Origin: Microvirga zambiensis WSM3693
GTDB lineage: Bacteria; Pseudomonadota; Alphaproteobacteria; Rhizobiales; Beijerinckiaceae
NCBI RefSeq assembly: GCF_016735695.1
Contig: NZ_JAERQD010000018.1
Coordinates: 1-64,000, forward strand
Length of the DNA stretch: 64,000 nucleotides
Direction: 5' to 3'
Positions within the stretch are counted from its first letter, which is position 1, and every line of letters starts with the position of its first letter. The notes beneath the pieces were generated by a model, which was not told the origin of the DNA, ran no database searches, and worked only from the letters and a program-made list of their open reading frames with translations. A program made the position numbers and the translations under genes. Shown piece by piece: positions 8,198 through 20,243 of this stretch.

Positions 8198-10198
8198 ATG
8201 GCCACAGTGATCTTCGACGACACCAATCCCCTTCCCGCGAGCGGAGCGGAGGCAAGGCTGCAATTCAGCGGAGCCGGTCTGCTCGTGATCGACCTTGACG
8301 TAATCAGCGACACTCTGACGGGCATCAAAGCGAACGCAGTGGATCACCTCCTGGTCCGCAAGACCAGGAAAGTCGCTGGATCGACCGACGGCATATACCT
8401 CACGGGACCTGCGACCTTCGTGACCAACGAGGGCACCATCGAAGGTGGGAATGGGTCAGCGATCCAATACGCGGGAAGCGGAGCCCTCACGCTCACAAAT
8501 TTCGGAACGATCACCTCCGCCTCTCTCGCCGTCCTGGGCAATGCGGGCAACGACAGGATCGTCAATACCGGTACCTTGAACACCACATCAACGGCTTCCG
8601 ACGCTGTCCTCCTGGACCTGCAGGACGGCAACGACTTCTACGACGGCCTTCAGGGGTCCGCGACCCGTGGCGTCATCAAGCTCGGAAACGGCAACGATAC
8701 CGCCTATGGCGGCGCGGGTGCGGAGAGGTTCTCCGGCGGCGCAGGCAACGATTTCATCGATGGCGGCAGCGGAAACGACACGGTCGATTACTCCGAGGCG
8801 GCGGCCGGTGTGAGGGTCAATCTCTCCAGCACGAATATCCAGATCATCGGCGAGAACAGTGGGCAGGGCAACGACACGCTTCTCGACATCGAGAATGTGA
8901 TCGGCGGCGCGCATAATGACGACCTCATCGGCAGCACCGGCAGCAATACCCTCGTGGGCGGCGGCGGAAACGACACGCTCGAAGGTGGGGCAGGCAGCGA
9001 CAGCCTCGATGGCGGCACCGGCAATAACACGGCGCGCTACACAGGCTCCTCGTCAGCGAGGGTTAATCTCACGATATCCGGCTCACAGAACACCAACGGC
9101 TACGGGTCCGACACGCTGGTCAACATCGTGAATCTGGAAGGCGGCTCCGGCGCCGACCGGTTCATCGGCAACGATGCCGACAACAAACTCATCGGCAATG
9201 GCGGCAAGGACACGCTCCAAGGCGGCAAGGGCAACGATACTTTGGAGGGCGGCTCGGGTGAGAACACGGCGGTATTCTCCGGCGTGCGGGCGAACTACGA
9301 CATATCCCCGAGCATCAATGGCTCCTATCTCATCGAAGACCTGGTGGGTGGACGCGACGGCATCGACCGGGTCACGGACATCCGCTTCTTAGAGTTCTCG
9401 GACCAGACGATCGCTCTCACCAACCGCGCGCCTACCAATATTTCCGTGTCGAGCACCTCCATCTCGGAAAGCACGCAGGTCGGCGAGAGCGTGATCAATC
9501 TCTACAGCACCGATCCCGACGGCGACGACCTGACCTACAGCCTCGTGTCGAATCCTGGTGGGTTCTTCGGCCTTGATGCAAGCGGCGAAGAGATCGTTCT
9601 GGTGAGGGCCCTCGATTACGAGACCGCCACCGAGCATACGCTCTCCGTCAAGGTACAGGACGCCTATGGCGGCGAGTTCACCAGGACCCTCAGTATCACC
9701 GTGCGCAACACCGTCGAGACGACCCCGCAGGTCCGGTCCGGAACGTCGCGCGCGGATCAGCTGACCGGTGAGTCGGGCAATGACCGGCTCTCGGGCCTCG
9801 GCGGCAACGACACCCTCTCCGGCCAGATCGGCAACGACACGCTCATCGGCGGGACCGGCAACGACACGCTCTTCGGCGGGGCTGGAAAGGATGTCTTCGT
9901 CTTCGATCAGAGGCCGAGTGCCAAAACGAACCGCGATACCATCGCGGATTTCGTGCCCGTCGACGACGTGATGCACCTGTCGAAGAAGGCCTTCCCCAAG
10001 CTGTCCAAGGGCACGCTGTCGAGCAAAGCCTTCGTAGTGGGCGACCGGTTCAAGGACGGCGATGACCGGATCCTGTACCTGAAGAAGAGCGGCGCCCTGT
10101 TCTACGATCCGGACGGGTCCGGATCGGCCAACGCGATCCAGTTCGCCAGCATCGGCAAGAACCTGAAGATCACGCACAAGGACTTCTTCGTGATCTGA
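8198..10198 (+). CDS. RTX protein 1: calcium-binding nonapeptide repeats with one cadherin-like domain
   Basis: 666 aa, no N-terminal signal peptide. Residues ~1-160: unrecognised beta-rich region. ~165-356: a first block of GGxGxDxLx repeats interrupted by two VNLS/VNLT-type inserts. ~408-500: one cadherin-like domain (APTNISV ... DPDGDDLTYSL ... LDYETATEH). ~522-562: a second RTX block (GNDTLSGQIGNDTLIGG). ~562-666: a C-terminal module shared with the next two RTX genes, ending DFFVI. This is the layout of type I secretion substrates that fold on Ca2+ outside the cell; adhesion or matrix function is inference. No HlyB/HlyD/TolC genes are in the window. Confidence 0.88.
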   Translation: MATVIFDDTNPLPASGAEARLQFSGAGLLVIDLDVISDTLTGIKANAVDHLLVRKTRKVAGSTDGIYLTGPATFVTNEGTIEGGNGSAIQYAGSGALTLTNFGTITSASLAVLGNAGNDRIVNTGTLNTTSTASDAVLLDLQDGNDFYDGLQGSATRGVIKLGNGNDTAYGGAGAERFSGGAGNDFIDGGSGNDTVDYSEAAAGVRVNLSSTNIQIIGENSGQGNDTLLDIENVIGGAHNDDLIGSTGSNTLVGGGGNDTLEGGAGSDSLDGGTGNNTARYTGSSSARVNLTISGSQNTNGYGSDTLVNIVNLEGGSGADRFIGNDADNKLIGNGGKDTLQGGKGNDTLEGGSGENTAVFSGVRANYDISPSINGSYLIEDLVGGRDGIDRVTDIRFLEFSDQTIALTNRAPTNISVSSTSISESTQVGESVINLYSTDPDGDDLTYSLVSNPGGFFGLDASGEEIVLVRALDYETATEHTLSVKVQDAYGGEFTRTLSITVRNTVETTPQVRSGTSRADQLTGESGNDRLSGLGGNDTLSGQIGNDTLIGGTGNDTLFGGAGKDVFVFDQRPSAKTNRDTIADFVPVDDVMHLSKKAFPKLSKGTLSSKAFVVGDRFKDGDDRILYLKKSGALFYDPDGSGSANAIQFASIGKNLKITHKDFFVI

Positions 10199-10285
10199 CA
10201 ATCCGGCGCATCAATCTCCTGCCTCATCCTGAGGGCTAGGGATAGCGACCACCGCGCCAGACTTTGAGGACGACGCGTTCGGAGG

Positions 10286-10320
10286 AAAAAGCCCGGCTCG
10301 GATGTCCGAGCCGGGCTCTG
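10286..10320 (-). terminator. Terminator of ppa (possibly bidirectional)
   Basis: Near-perfect stem GCCCGGCTCGGA / TCCGAGCCGGGC with a two-base centre, followed on the minus strand by five T. It lies between the convergent ends of RTX gene 1 and ppa. Confidence 0.8.
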
Positions 10321-10341
10321 CTTCAAAGACGCAAACGGGCC

Positions 10342-10875
10342 TTACTTCGCGGCCTTGGCGCGCTCGACGGCCTCGAGGATCAGCCGGCGGGCCTCTTCGG
10401 CATCGCCCCAGCGGATGATCTTGGCCCATTTGCCGGGCTCCAGGTCCTTGTAGTGCTCGAAGAAATGCTCGATCTGCTTGATCGTGATCTCGGGCAGGTC
10501 CGTATAGGTCCCGACCCGGTCGTAGCGCTGGGTCAGCTTGCTCGACGGCACGGCGATGATCTTCTCGTCCTGGCCGCCGTCGTCTTCCATCACGAGGACG
10601 CCGACGGGGCGCACGTTCATGATGGCGCCCGGCGCGATGGCGCGGGTGTTGGCGACGAGCACGTCGCAGGGGTCACCGTCGCCGGACAGGGTGTGGGGGA
10701 TGAAGCCGTAATTCCCGGGATACCGCATGGAGGTATAGAGGAAGCGGTCGACGACGAGGGCGCCGGATTCCTTGTCCATCTCGTACTTGATGGGCTCGCC
10801 GCCGAGGGGCACTTCGATGACGACATTCACGTCGTCCGGCGGGTTCTTTCCAATCTTGATCGCATCGAGGCGCAT
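10342..10875 (-). CDS. ppa: Inorganic pyrophosphatase
   Basis: 177 aa, typical for the bacterial family I hexameric enzyme that hydrolyses PPi to drive biosynthesis in the cytoplasm. It contains the signature [10 protein letters not shown] with the metal-binding aspartates, [22 protein letters not shown], and the downstream [10 protein letters not shown]. It starts MRLDAIKIG at 10875 with a GGAG-like site upstream. It sits between two RTX genes on the opposite strand, with which it has no evident functional link. Confidence 0.97.
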   Translation of the reverse strand: MRLDAIKIGKNPPDDVNVVIEVPLGGEPIKYEMDKESGALVVDRFLYTSMRYPGNYGFIPHTLSGDGDPCDVLVANTRAIAPGAIMNVRPVGVLVMEDDGGQDEKIIAVPSSKLTQRYDRVGTYTDLPEITIKQIEHFFEHYKDLEPGKWAKIIRWGDAEEARRLILEAVERAKAAK

Positions 10876-11046
10876 AGAGCTGTTCTCCGGAACAGGGCTT
10901 GAAGCATCGTCGTGTGCCGCGCCCTCCCCGGGAGGAAGGCGGCACCAGAAATGACGCTTCCCTAGAGCATCGGCTGCAAAAGGGGAACCCTTTTCGAAGC
11001 GCTCAATGTCAAGGGATTCGGGGCTTTTTCGGGAGGGAAGGCCCGG

Positions 11047-11553
11047 TCAGCGGAAGAGATAGGCGACCTTGGCCAGGGGCTTTCCGCCGATGCGCTCCTC
11101 GACCCGGGCGATGCGCTGCCCGCCCATGCCCGCATAGAAGGCGCAGGCGCGCCCGTTTTCCTCGAGCGCCCAGACCGCGATCCGCTCCATCTCCCGGTGG
11201 CGGAGATCGTTGCAAACGGCCTTGAACAGGCGCCGCCCCAGCCCGATGCCCTGGTATTCCGGCAGCAGATAGAGCTCGTCGATTTCCCCCTTCGCCGGCA
11301 GCGACCGGTCGCGGCAGCGGCCGTAGGACGCGTAGCCGACAGCCCCCTGGCCCATGTCGAGCACCACGAGCGGCCGCCCGCGGGAAACGGTGGAGCGCCA
11401 CCAGCGCTGGCTGCGCCGGGAGATCATCTTGTCGAGGGTCACGCCGGGGATGATCCCGAGATAAGCCTCCCGCCAGGCCGCCTCGAAGACTTTGGACAAC
11501 GCGTCGGCATCGTCGGGCTTCGCATGGCGGATGCTGACAAGAAGGTCGCTCAT
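11047..11553 (-). CDS. GNAT-family N-acetyltransferase
   Basis: 168 aa from ATG 11553 (MSDLLVSIRHAKPDDADAL); an ATG at 11580 would add nine residues. The GNAT acetyl-CoA site is visible as LYLLPEYQGIGLGRRLFKAV, followed by NGRACAFYAGMGG, a typical C-terminal strand region. Substrate unknown. The gene is divergent from RTX gene 2 and has no operon partner. Confidence 0.85.
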   Translation of the reverse strand: MSDLLVSIRHAKPDDADALSKVFEAAWREAYLGIIPGVTLDKMISRRSQRWWRSTVSRGRPLVVLDMGQGAVGYASYGRCRDRSLPAKGEIDELYLLPEYQGIGLGRRLFKAVCNDLRHREMERIAVWALEENGRACAFYAGMGGQRIARVEERIGGKPLAKVAYLFR

Positions 11554-11580
11554 GGCTCTTGGCAAAGGGGTGAGAGGCAA

Positions 11581-11849
11581 TGACCCAGTTTCCGCGCGAA
11601 AGGGTTAACGGCGCCCTAACGCACCCCGCGAGCGTAGGCGCGAAAGCGTGGCGTTTTAAGTCCTCAGGCGGGGTAGGGGACCGGTCAAAACGACGCAAGG
11701 CGCGGCACCGGGCAATCCCTGGATCTGGATCTCGGATGTCCGGACTTTCCGAAATGCAAGGGACCGCACGTATGAAAATTGTCACGATATGCTATAACGA
11801 GCTCCCTTGAGCGAGAGGCCGGACCTTCGCTCGGCGGAGTGCGCGCGTC
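11581..11849. other. Intergenic region upstream of RTX gene 2
   Basis: Divergent promoter region of the GNAT and RTX2 genes. An AT-rich patch at 11775-11800 contains GCTATAAC (11791-11798), repeated exactly at the same kind of place upstream of RTX gene 3 (14911-14918). No clear -35 partner was found, so promoter assignment is weak. Confidence 0.3.
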
Positions 11850-14675
11850 ATGGCCCAATATCGATTCGATCCCGTTACGAACACCTACTTCCTCGACGAG
11901 GCCCAAGATTTCTCCCTGTCGGACGGCCAAGAGCACACCGATCAGAATGCCGGCGTGACCGGCAATGCCCTCGACAACCACATCACCGGAAACGGCGCGG
12001 ATAACCGGCTCGATGGGGGAGAAGGCGCGGACACCCTGGAAGGGGGCGGGGGCAACGACGCCTATGTCGTCAATGATCCCGAGGACGCGATCATCGAGAA
12101 CGCGGGAGGCGGCACCAGGGATTTCGTGACGGCCTATGTGTCCTACACCCTCCCCGATCATGTCGAAATCCTGGAGTTGCAGGGATACAACCCCATCGAC
12201 GGCGCCGGCAATAACGGCGACAACACGATCTACGGCAGCGACGGCAGCGCAAATCGCCTCGAAGGCCTGGGCGGGAACGACCAGCTGTATGGCAATGGCG
12301 GCAACGACACCCTCGACGGCGGCGAAGGCGCCGACGTGCTCGAGGGCTGGACGGATAACGATTTCCTCTCCGGCGGCGCAGGCAACGACATTCTGAATGG
12401 CGGCGACGGCAGCGATACGGCGGTCTTCGCCGGCGCCCTCGAGAACTACACCGTCACCAGGAATGAAGACGGCTCCTTCACGGTGGTCGATAGGCGGCCG
12501 GACGGCGATGGCGTGGATACCCTCACGGGAATCGAATTTCTCCAATTCGCCGGATTGACCGTCGATCTTTCTACCGCCGACGAAACGCCATCCGGCCTAA
12601 AACTGGCCGCCAGCACGGACGAGGTCTCCGTTGTCGAAGGCGCAACTGAGATCGGTGCGCTGACGGCCGACCAGGGCGGGATCGCCTGGTCCTTCGACGA
12701 CACGACTGAGGGCGGCGGCGATGCCGACGGCATGTTCGTCATCGAGGACGGCATCGTCAAACTCGCTCCCGGCAAGGCGCTCGACTATGACGGGCCGGGA
12801 GCCGTGCATACCTACACGATCGTCGTCACGGCCAGGAACGCGTTCGGCGTCACGACCACGCATTCGTTCACGATCAACGTCGCCAATGACCCCTCGGACG
12901 ACAATCGCGCTCCGACGGGCATCTCGGTTGCAGGCGGCACGGTTGCGGAAGATGCGGAGACAGGTGCGGTCGTCGCGACGCTGACCGGTGAAGATCCGGA
13001 TGCGGGCGACGCCTTCACTTATGAGATCGTCGCCAATGCGAATGGCGACGAGCTTCCCGGCGGACATCCGCTTTTTGCCGTCGGCACGGGAGCGGATTCA
13101 GACAGGATTCTGCTCAAGACGGGTCTCGATGACGAGCAGGTCGGGCCGCACGAACTCTGGATCAAGGTCACGGATGCCGGCGGCCTCTCCACGATCCACA
13201 GGATCACGCTCGACGTCACGAATGTGAACGAGGCTCCGACCGATATACGGCTCGACGGCTTTTCCGGTGAAGTGACGGAGGGAACGACGATCATCGGCAC
13301 TCTCCAGGCCGACGACGAAGATGAGGATTCCATCAGCTGGGCCTTCGACACGAACGCCGAAGGCGGCGGCAATGCCGGCGGCATGTTCGTGATCGATGAC
13401 AATGGACAGGTCAGGCTCGCTGCTGGGAAGGTGCTCGAATACGACGGCCCGCAGGCCGTGCGATCCTACACCATTCATGTCTTTGCATCGGACGGCCACG
13501 GTGGTGAGACCAAAAAAGCCTTCACGATCGATGTCGCCAATGATCCCTCGGATGACAATCGCCCTCCGACGGGCCTGACGCTGTCGATCCATATCAGCGA
13601 GAGCGCTACATCGATCACCGTGGGGACCCTGAGCGCGACGGATCCGGACGGCGATACGCTCACCTACACGTTGGTGGACGAAAACGGTAACGACGTTTCG
13701 GCCGCCAGCGAATTTGCCATCCGGCCCCTCAGGAGAGGCGCCGAGGTGATCGGGTACGAACTGGCGACCAAGGGCGGCATCCAGGTCACGGCGGATGAAA
13801 CCCGCAACATCTGGGTGAAGGTCGACGACGGCAAAGGCGGCACGGCGACCCAAAAGTTCATCGTCACGATCAAGGACGTGCCGGCGCCGGCAAACCATGC
13901 TCCGACCGACATCATCCTCAGCTCTGCTTCGGTGCAGGAAGGTGCTGCAAGGGGCACGCTGGTGGGTCTTCTCTCGGCCACGGATCCGAATGCCGGCGAC
14001 AGCTTCACCTTCTCGCTCACCGACGAGCGCTTCGAGGTCAGCGCGGATGGACTCCTCCTCGTCAAGGATGGCGCCAGGCTCGACTACGAGATGGCGCAGT
14101 CCCATCAAATCCGCGTCACGGTGGCAGACAAGGCAGGCGCAACCTACGAGGAGGTGTTCACGATCCAGGTTGCGGATGTGGTCGAGACGCAGACCGGCAC
14201 GAAAGGCAACGATGCCCTGACGGGCGGCATCGGCAATGACAGGTTGTTCGGATCGGTGGGCAACGACCGCCTCTTCGGCGTTGACGGCAACGACACGCTC
14301 TACGGCGGCGCAGGCAAGGACGTACTGACGGGCGGCAATGGCAGCGACATTTTCGTGTTCGACACCAAGCCGAACGCGAAAACGAACAAGGACAAGATCG
14401 TCGACTTCGTCGTGAAAGACGACAGCCTCTGGCTGGACAACAAAGTCTTCACCAAGCTGGGCAAGTCCGGCACGTCCGATAATCCGGCCCAACTGAAGAA
14501 AGGATTCTTCACCATCGGCACGAAGGCCAAGGATGCGAACGACTACCTGATCTACGACAAGACTAAGGGCGTACTTTACTACGATGCCGATGGCTCGGGC
14601 AGGGGCAAGGCGGTGGAGATCGCGACCCTCTCGAAGAAGCTTGCGATGACCGAGAAGGATTTCTTCGTCGTTTGA
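11850..14675 (+). CDS. RTX protein 2: RTX repeats with five cadherin-like domains
   Basis: 941 aa, no signal peptide, very acidic. ~36-192: RTX block (GADTLEGGGGNDAYVV, GNDTLDGGEGAD). Then five cadherin-like repeats starting near residues 247, 354, 463, 572 and 683, each opening with a variant of APTDI/APTGI and carrying Ca-binding signatures such as DPDGDTLTY. ~782-835: second RTX block. ~835-941: shared C-terminal module ending DFFVV. Repeats 1-2 and 3-4 look like a duplicated 219-residue pair. Predicted type I-secreted, Ca-stabilised adhesin or matrix protein; function is inference. Confidence 0.88.
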   Translation: MAQYRFDPVTNTYFLDEAQDFSLSDGQEHTDQNAGVTGNALDNHITGNGADNRLDGGEGADTLEGGGGNDAYVVNDPEDAIIENAGGGTRDFVTAYVSYTLPDHVEILELQGYNPIDGAGNNGDNTIYGSDGSANRLEGLGGNDQLYGNGGNDTLDGGEGADVLEGWTDNDFLSGGAGNDILNGGDGSDTAVFAGALENYTVTRNEDGSFTVVDRRPDGDGVDTLTGIEFLQFAGLTVDLSTADETPSGLKLAASTDEVSVVEGATEIGALTADQGGIAWSFDDTTEGGGDADGMFVIEDGIVKLAPGKALDYDGPGAVHTYTIVVTARNAFGVTTTHSFTINVANDPSDDNRAPTGISVAGGTVAEDAETGAVVATLTGEDPDAGDAFTYEIVANANGDELPGGHPLFAVGTGADSDRILLKTGLDDEQVGPHELWIKVTDAGGLSTIHRITLDVTNVNEAPTDIRLDGFSGEVTEGTTIIGTLQADDEDEDSISWAFDTNAEGGGNAGGMFVIDDNGQVRLAAGKVLEYDGPQAVRSYTIHVFASDGHGGETKKAFTIDVANDPSDDNRPPTGLTLSIHISESATSITVGTLSATDPDGDTLTYTLVDENGNDVSAASEFAIRPLRRGAEVIGYELATKGGIQVTADETRNIWVKVDDGKGGTATQKFIVTIKDVPAPANHAPTDIILSSASVQEGAARGTLVGLLSATDPNAGDSFTFSLTDERFEVSADGLLLVKDGARLDYEMAQSHQIRVTVADKAGATYEEVFTIQVADVVETQTGTKGNDALTGGIGNDRLFGSVGNDRLFGVDGNDTLYGGAGKDVLTGGNGSDIFVFDTKPNAKTNKDKIVDFVVKDDSLWLDNKVFTKLGKSGTSDNPAQLKKGFFTIGTKAKDANDYLIYDKTKGVLYYDADGSGRGKAVEIATLSKKLAMTEKDFFVV

Positions 14676-14950
14676 CATGAAGCGAGAGCGAGGCGCTTCA
14701 AACCGGGGCGCTTTGCCGCTACCGACACGCATCCCTTAGTTTCGGTGCCGGACCATACGAGCCGACAGAATGCTGGACAGGGGAAATGTTCCTGCCGGAT
14801 CGCATGCCGAAAGGTCAAAGGATCGCCCGTCGCCGATGATGGCGGCCGTCTTGATGAGACGATGATGCCGCCGGGCTTCCAATGAGGCGACCATTCTGGC
14901 ATATATTAACGCTATAACAATAAGATAGCACGCTCGGTGGGAATCGATAT
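14676..14950. other. Intergenic region between RTX genes 2 and 3
   Basis: 275 bp without a supported gene. The last 60 bp are AT-rich (ATATATTAACGCTATAACAA at 14901-14920) in contrast to the flanks and share GCTATAAC with the RTX2 upstream region. No convincing terminator for RTX2 was seen. Confidence 0.3.
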
Positions 14951-17218
14951 ATGGCAGCACCTGTTCTTTGGGGTTCGGAATTCCTCGTCAACGAGACGAC
15001 GGCCCGTTCGCAGCTCCTGCCGGCCAGTGCAGTTCTCGCTGACGGGAGCATCGTCGTCTGCTTCGTCGATTGGAGCCAAGCTGAAACCAGTCGTTCCCTT
15101 GATATCCGAGCACGCATCTTTAATCCCGACGGCACCGTAAAGAAGTCGGAGTTCGTCGTCAGCAGCACCTCGGAGGGCAGTCAGTACGAACCTGACATCG
15201 TAGCTCTGAGCGATGGGGGATTCCTTATAGCCTGGCAGGATAATGGTCCGCCGGATCCCCTCATCCGAGTTCGTGCCTTCGACGCTATGGGCAATGCCCC
15301 GGAAAGCGACTTCGTGCTGGGCGAACTCACAGGGAGCACGCTCGGCTACGTCTCCCTTGCCGCCCGTGCCGATGGAGGGTTCACGGCAGCATACGGCGCC
15401 GATGACGGTCGGGACTATGGAGTCCGGTTCCGCAGCTATGCGCGGGGCGACGGCGGCCAATGGCAAGCCGGGGATGAAAGGGCGGTTAGCGGCACTGCAG
15501 GCTTCGACCAGCTGAAGCCGGTCGTCAGGACCCTGACGGCTCAAAACGATCTTCTCGTGTATGTAGACGACGGCAGTCAGGCGACGGACATCCGCGCCCG
15601 CATATTTGCACGCGCGGATGGAGGCGTGGTCAAGGACATCACGGTCGCTGCCGATGTGTACCAGTCCGGATCTCCCTCAGCCACCTTGCTGAAGGATGGT
15701 CGCTTCGTCGTCACGTGGATGACTGGCAATCTCGAAACCCACGACCTCCAGGGCCAGATCTTCGATGCGAACGGCAATCCGGCAAGCGCTGTCCTAACTC
15801 TCACGACCGATGTCGCAACAGCTGCCAATCCCATCGTCGCCCTCGACGATGGCGGATTTGCCATCGCCTTCGGTCACACGCTTTCAGGCCAGGACGATCC
15901 CTCCGATATCCATCTCGCCACATTTGATCGGGACGGGGTTCAACAGGGCAGCGTCGGGGTCACTGCCGACCCGACAGCAGGGCAGTGGGATCCTTCTCTC
16001 TCAAAGCTTCCGGACGGCCGGCTCGTCGTCAGTTGGACCGATTACAATCCTCAAGGGGATTCTTCTGAAACCAGCGTGCGCGCACGGATCGTCGATCCGC
16101 GCCAGAAGGCGGTCAACCTAACCGGCACGCCGTTCGACGACGAGTATTACGGCACGGGCTTCGACGACACGCTGGCAGGCGCCGCGGGCGCGGACGAGCT
16201 GCACGGCGAGGACGGCAACGACACGCTGAATGGTGGCAAGGGAAACGACACGCTCGATGGCGGCGACGGCGACAACGACCTTGCCGTGTTTTCCGGGCGG
16301 CGCGCGCAGTATCAGGTTACGCGAAACCCCGACGGAACCGTGACGGTCGAAGGGCCGGATGGCACCGATCTGGTCAAGAACGTGAGGGGCCTCCGCTTCG
16401 ATGACGGCGCCGAATTGCTTGGAGCCAATGCCACTCCGACCGGACTCGCCCTGTCATCGGATCTCAGCCTGGAGGAGAACGCGCCCATCGGTGCCGTGGT
16501 CGGCACGCTCTCGGCTACCGACGCGGATGGCGACGAGGTTCGCTACAGCCTTGCTTCCGGCACGAGTTCGCCCTTCGCCATTCGCGGCAACAGCCTCGTG
16601 GTCATAAGCACCCTCGACTTCGAGACCAAGCCCACGCATCAGCTCACCATCGAGGCCAAGGATGAGTTTGGCGCATCGACCAGCCTGACGGTGACGGTCA
16701 GTGTCACCAACGCCATCGAGACCACGCCCTTCACCCTCCAGGGCACCGGCGGCGCCGACACGCTGATCGGCGAGGCCGGCAACGACACGGTCTTCGGTGC
16801 AGCCGGGAACGACCTTCTCTCCGGCGAAGATGGCGATGACCGCCTCTATGGTGGCCTTGGTAAGGATCAGCTCAAAGGCGGTTCAGGCAAGGACATCTTC
16901 GTGTTCGACACCAAGCCGAACAAGAGCACGAACGTCGACCGGATCGAGGATTTCAGCGTCAAGGACGACAGCATCTTTCTCGACAACAAGGTCTTCACAA
17001 AGCTCGGCGCCGGCACGTTCTCGAAGCCGAAGAAGTTTAATTCCGACATGTTCGTCAAAAGCACCAAGGCGCAGGATGCAGAGGACCGGATCGTCTACGA
17101 CAGGAAGACCGGCGCGCTCTATTACGACCAGGACGGCACGGGATCGAAGGCGCAGATCAAGATCGCCACGCTGGCGAAAAACCTCGCGCTCACTCACAAC
17201 GACTTCTTCGTCGTGTGA
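14951..17218 (+). CDS. RTX protein 3: seven propeller-like repeats, RTX blocks and one cadherin-like domain
   Basis: 755 aa, no signal peptide. Residues ~25-375 hold seven repeats of about 53 residues centred on a DG-x-hydrophobic-VV-x-W core: DGSIVVCFVDW, DGGFLIAWQD, DGGFTAAYGAD, a degenerate NDLLVYVDD, DGRFVVTWMTG, DGGFAIAFGH, DGRLVVSWTD. This periodicity suggests a seven-bladed beta-propeller. ~391-440: RTX block. ~494-585: cadherin-like domain. ~597-640: second RTX block. ~640-755: shared C-terminal module ending NDFFVV. Likely a type I secretion substrate; the fold of the first half is inference. Confidence 0.86.
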   Translation: MAAPVLWGSEFLVNETTARSQLLPASAVLADGSIVVCFVDWSQAETSRSLDIRARIFNPDGTVKKSEFVVSSTSEGSQYEPDIVALSDGGFLIAWQDNGPPDPLIRVRAFDAMGNAPESDFVLGELTGSTLGYVSLAARADGGFTAAYGADDGRDYGVRFRSYARGDGGQWQAGDERAVSGTAGFDQLKPVVRTLTAQNDLLVYVDDGSQATDIRARIFARADGGVVKDITVAADVYQSGSPSATLLKDGRFVVTWMTGNLETHDLQGQIFDANGNPASAVLTLTTDVATAANPIVALDDGGFAIAFGHTLSGQDDPSDIHLATFDRDGVQQGSVGVTADPTAGQWDPSLSKLPDGRLVVSWTDYNPQGDSSETSVRARIVDPRQKAVNLTGTPFDDEYYGTGFDDTLAGAAGADELHGEDGNDTLNGGKGNDTLDGGDGDNDLAVFSGRRAQYQVTRNPDGTVTVEGPDGTDLVKNVRGLRFDDGAELLGANATPTGLALSSDLSLEENAPIGAVVGTLSATDADGDEVRYSLASGTSSPFAIRGNSLVVISTLDFETKPTHQLTIEAKDEFGASTSLTVTVSVTNAIETTPFTLQGTGGADTLIGEAGNDTVFGAAGNDLLSGEDGDDRLYGGLGKDQLKGGSGKDIFVFDTKPNKSTNVDRIEDFSVKDDSIFLDNKVFTKLGAGTFSKPKKFNSDMFVKSTKAQDAEDRIVYDRKTGALYYDQDGTGSKAQIKIATLAKNLALTHNDFFVV

Positions 17219-17271
17219 CGCGAAACGAAACGGGGCGCCCCATGCCGGAGCGCCCCATTCGTCTCGAACCC

Positions 17272-17302
17272 GCCCGCTCCTCATGCGAAGAGCGGGCGTT
17301 TT
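17272..17302 (+). terminator. Terminator after RTX gene 3
   Basis: GCCCGCTC - 10-base loop - GAGCGGGC followed by GTTTT. It is in the gap between the convergent RTX3 and acnA genes; an upstream GGGGCGC/GCGCCCC pair at 17232-17257 may add a second hairpin. Confidence 0.65.
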
Positions 17303-17316
17303 GCTGTCGTATCGTC

Positions 17317-20022
<2,706 letters not shown>

Positions 20023-20243
20023 GGCGAATCCTCGCGTGCATTTGGGTTACGAACAGTTTGTTCGGCCGAAAGCGCGATAAGCGCGCGCCGCTCCGGGGGT
20101 GCCCGGACAGGGGGTAAGCGCGCGAGACGGATTGGACGCCTTGGCGCGCGGCGCAGCCGAGGGTGCTATAGATCATTTCGAACCATCCCGCTACACGGAT
20201 TAGAACCATTCCGGGGTGCAATCAGGGCAGGGGTCTTAAGGGT

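Noticed and set aside
8690..9900. Short tandem DNA repeats that could suggest a CRISPR array
   Set aside because: They are codons of GGxGxD nonapeptides with no spacers of constant length.
13098..14732. Long minus-strand frame opposite RTX gene 2
   Set aside because: Shadow of RTX/cadherin repeats.
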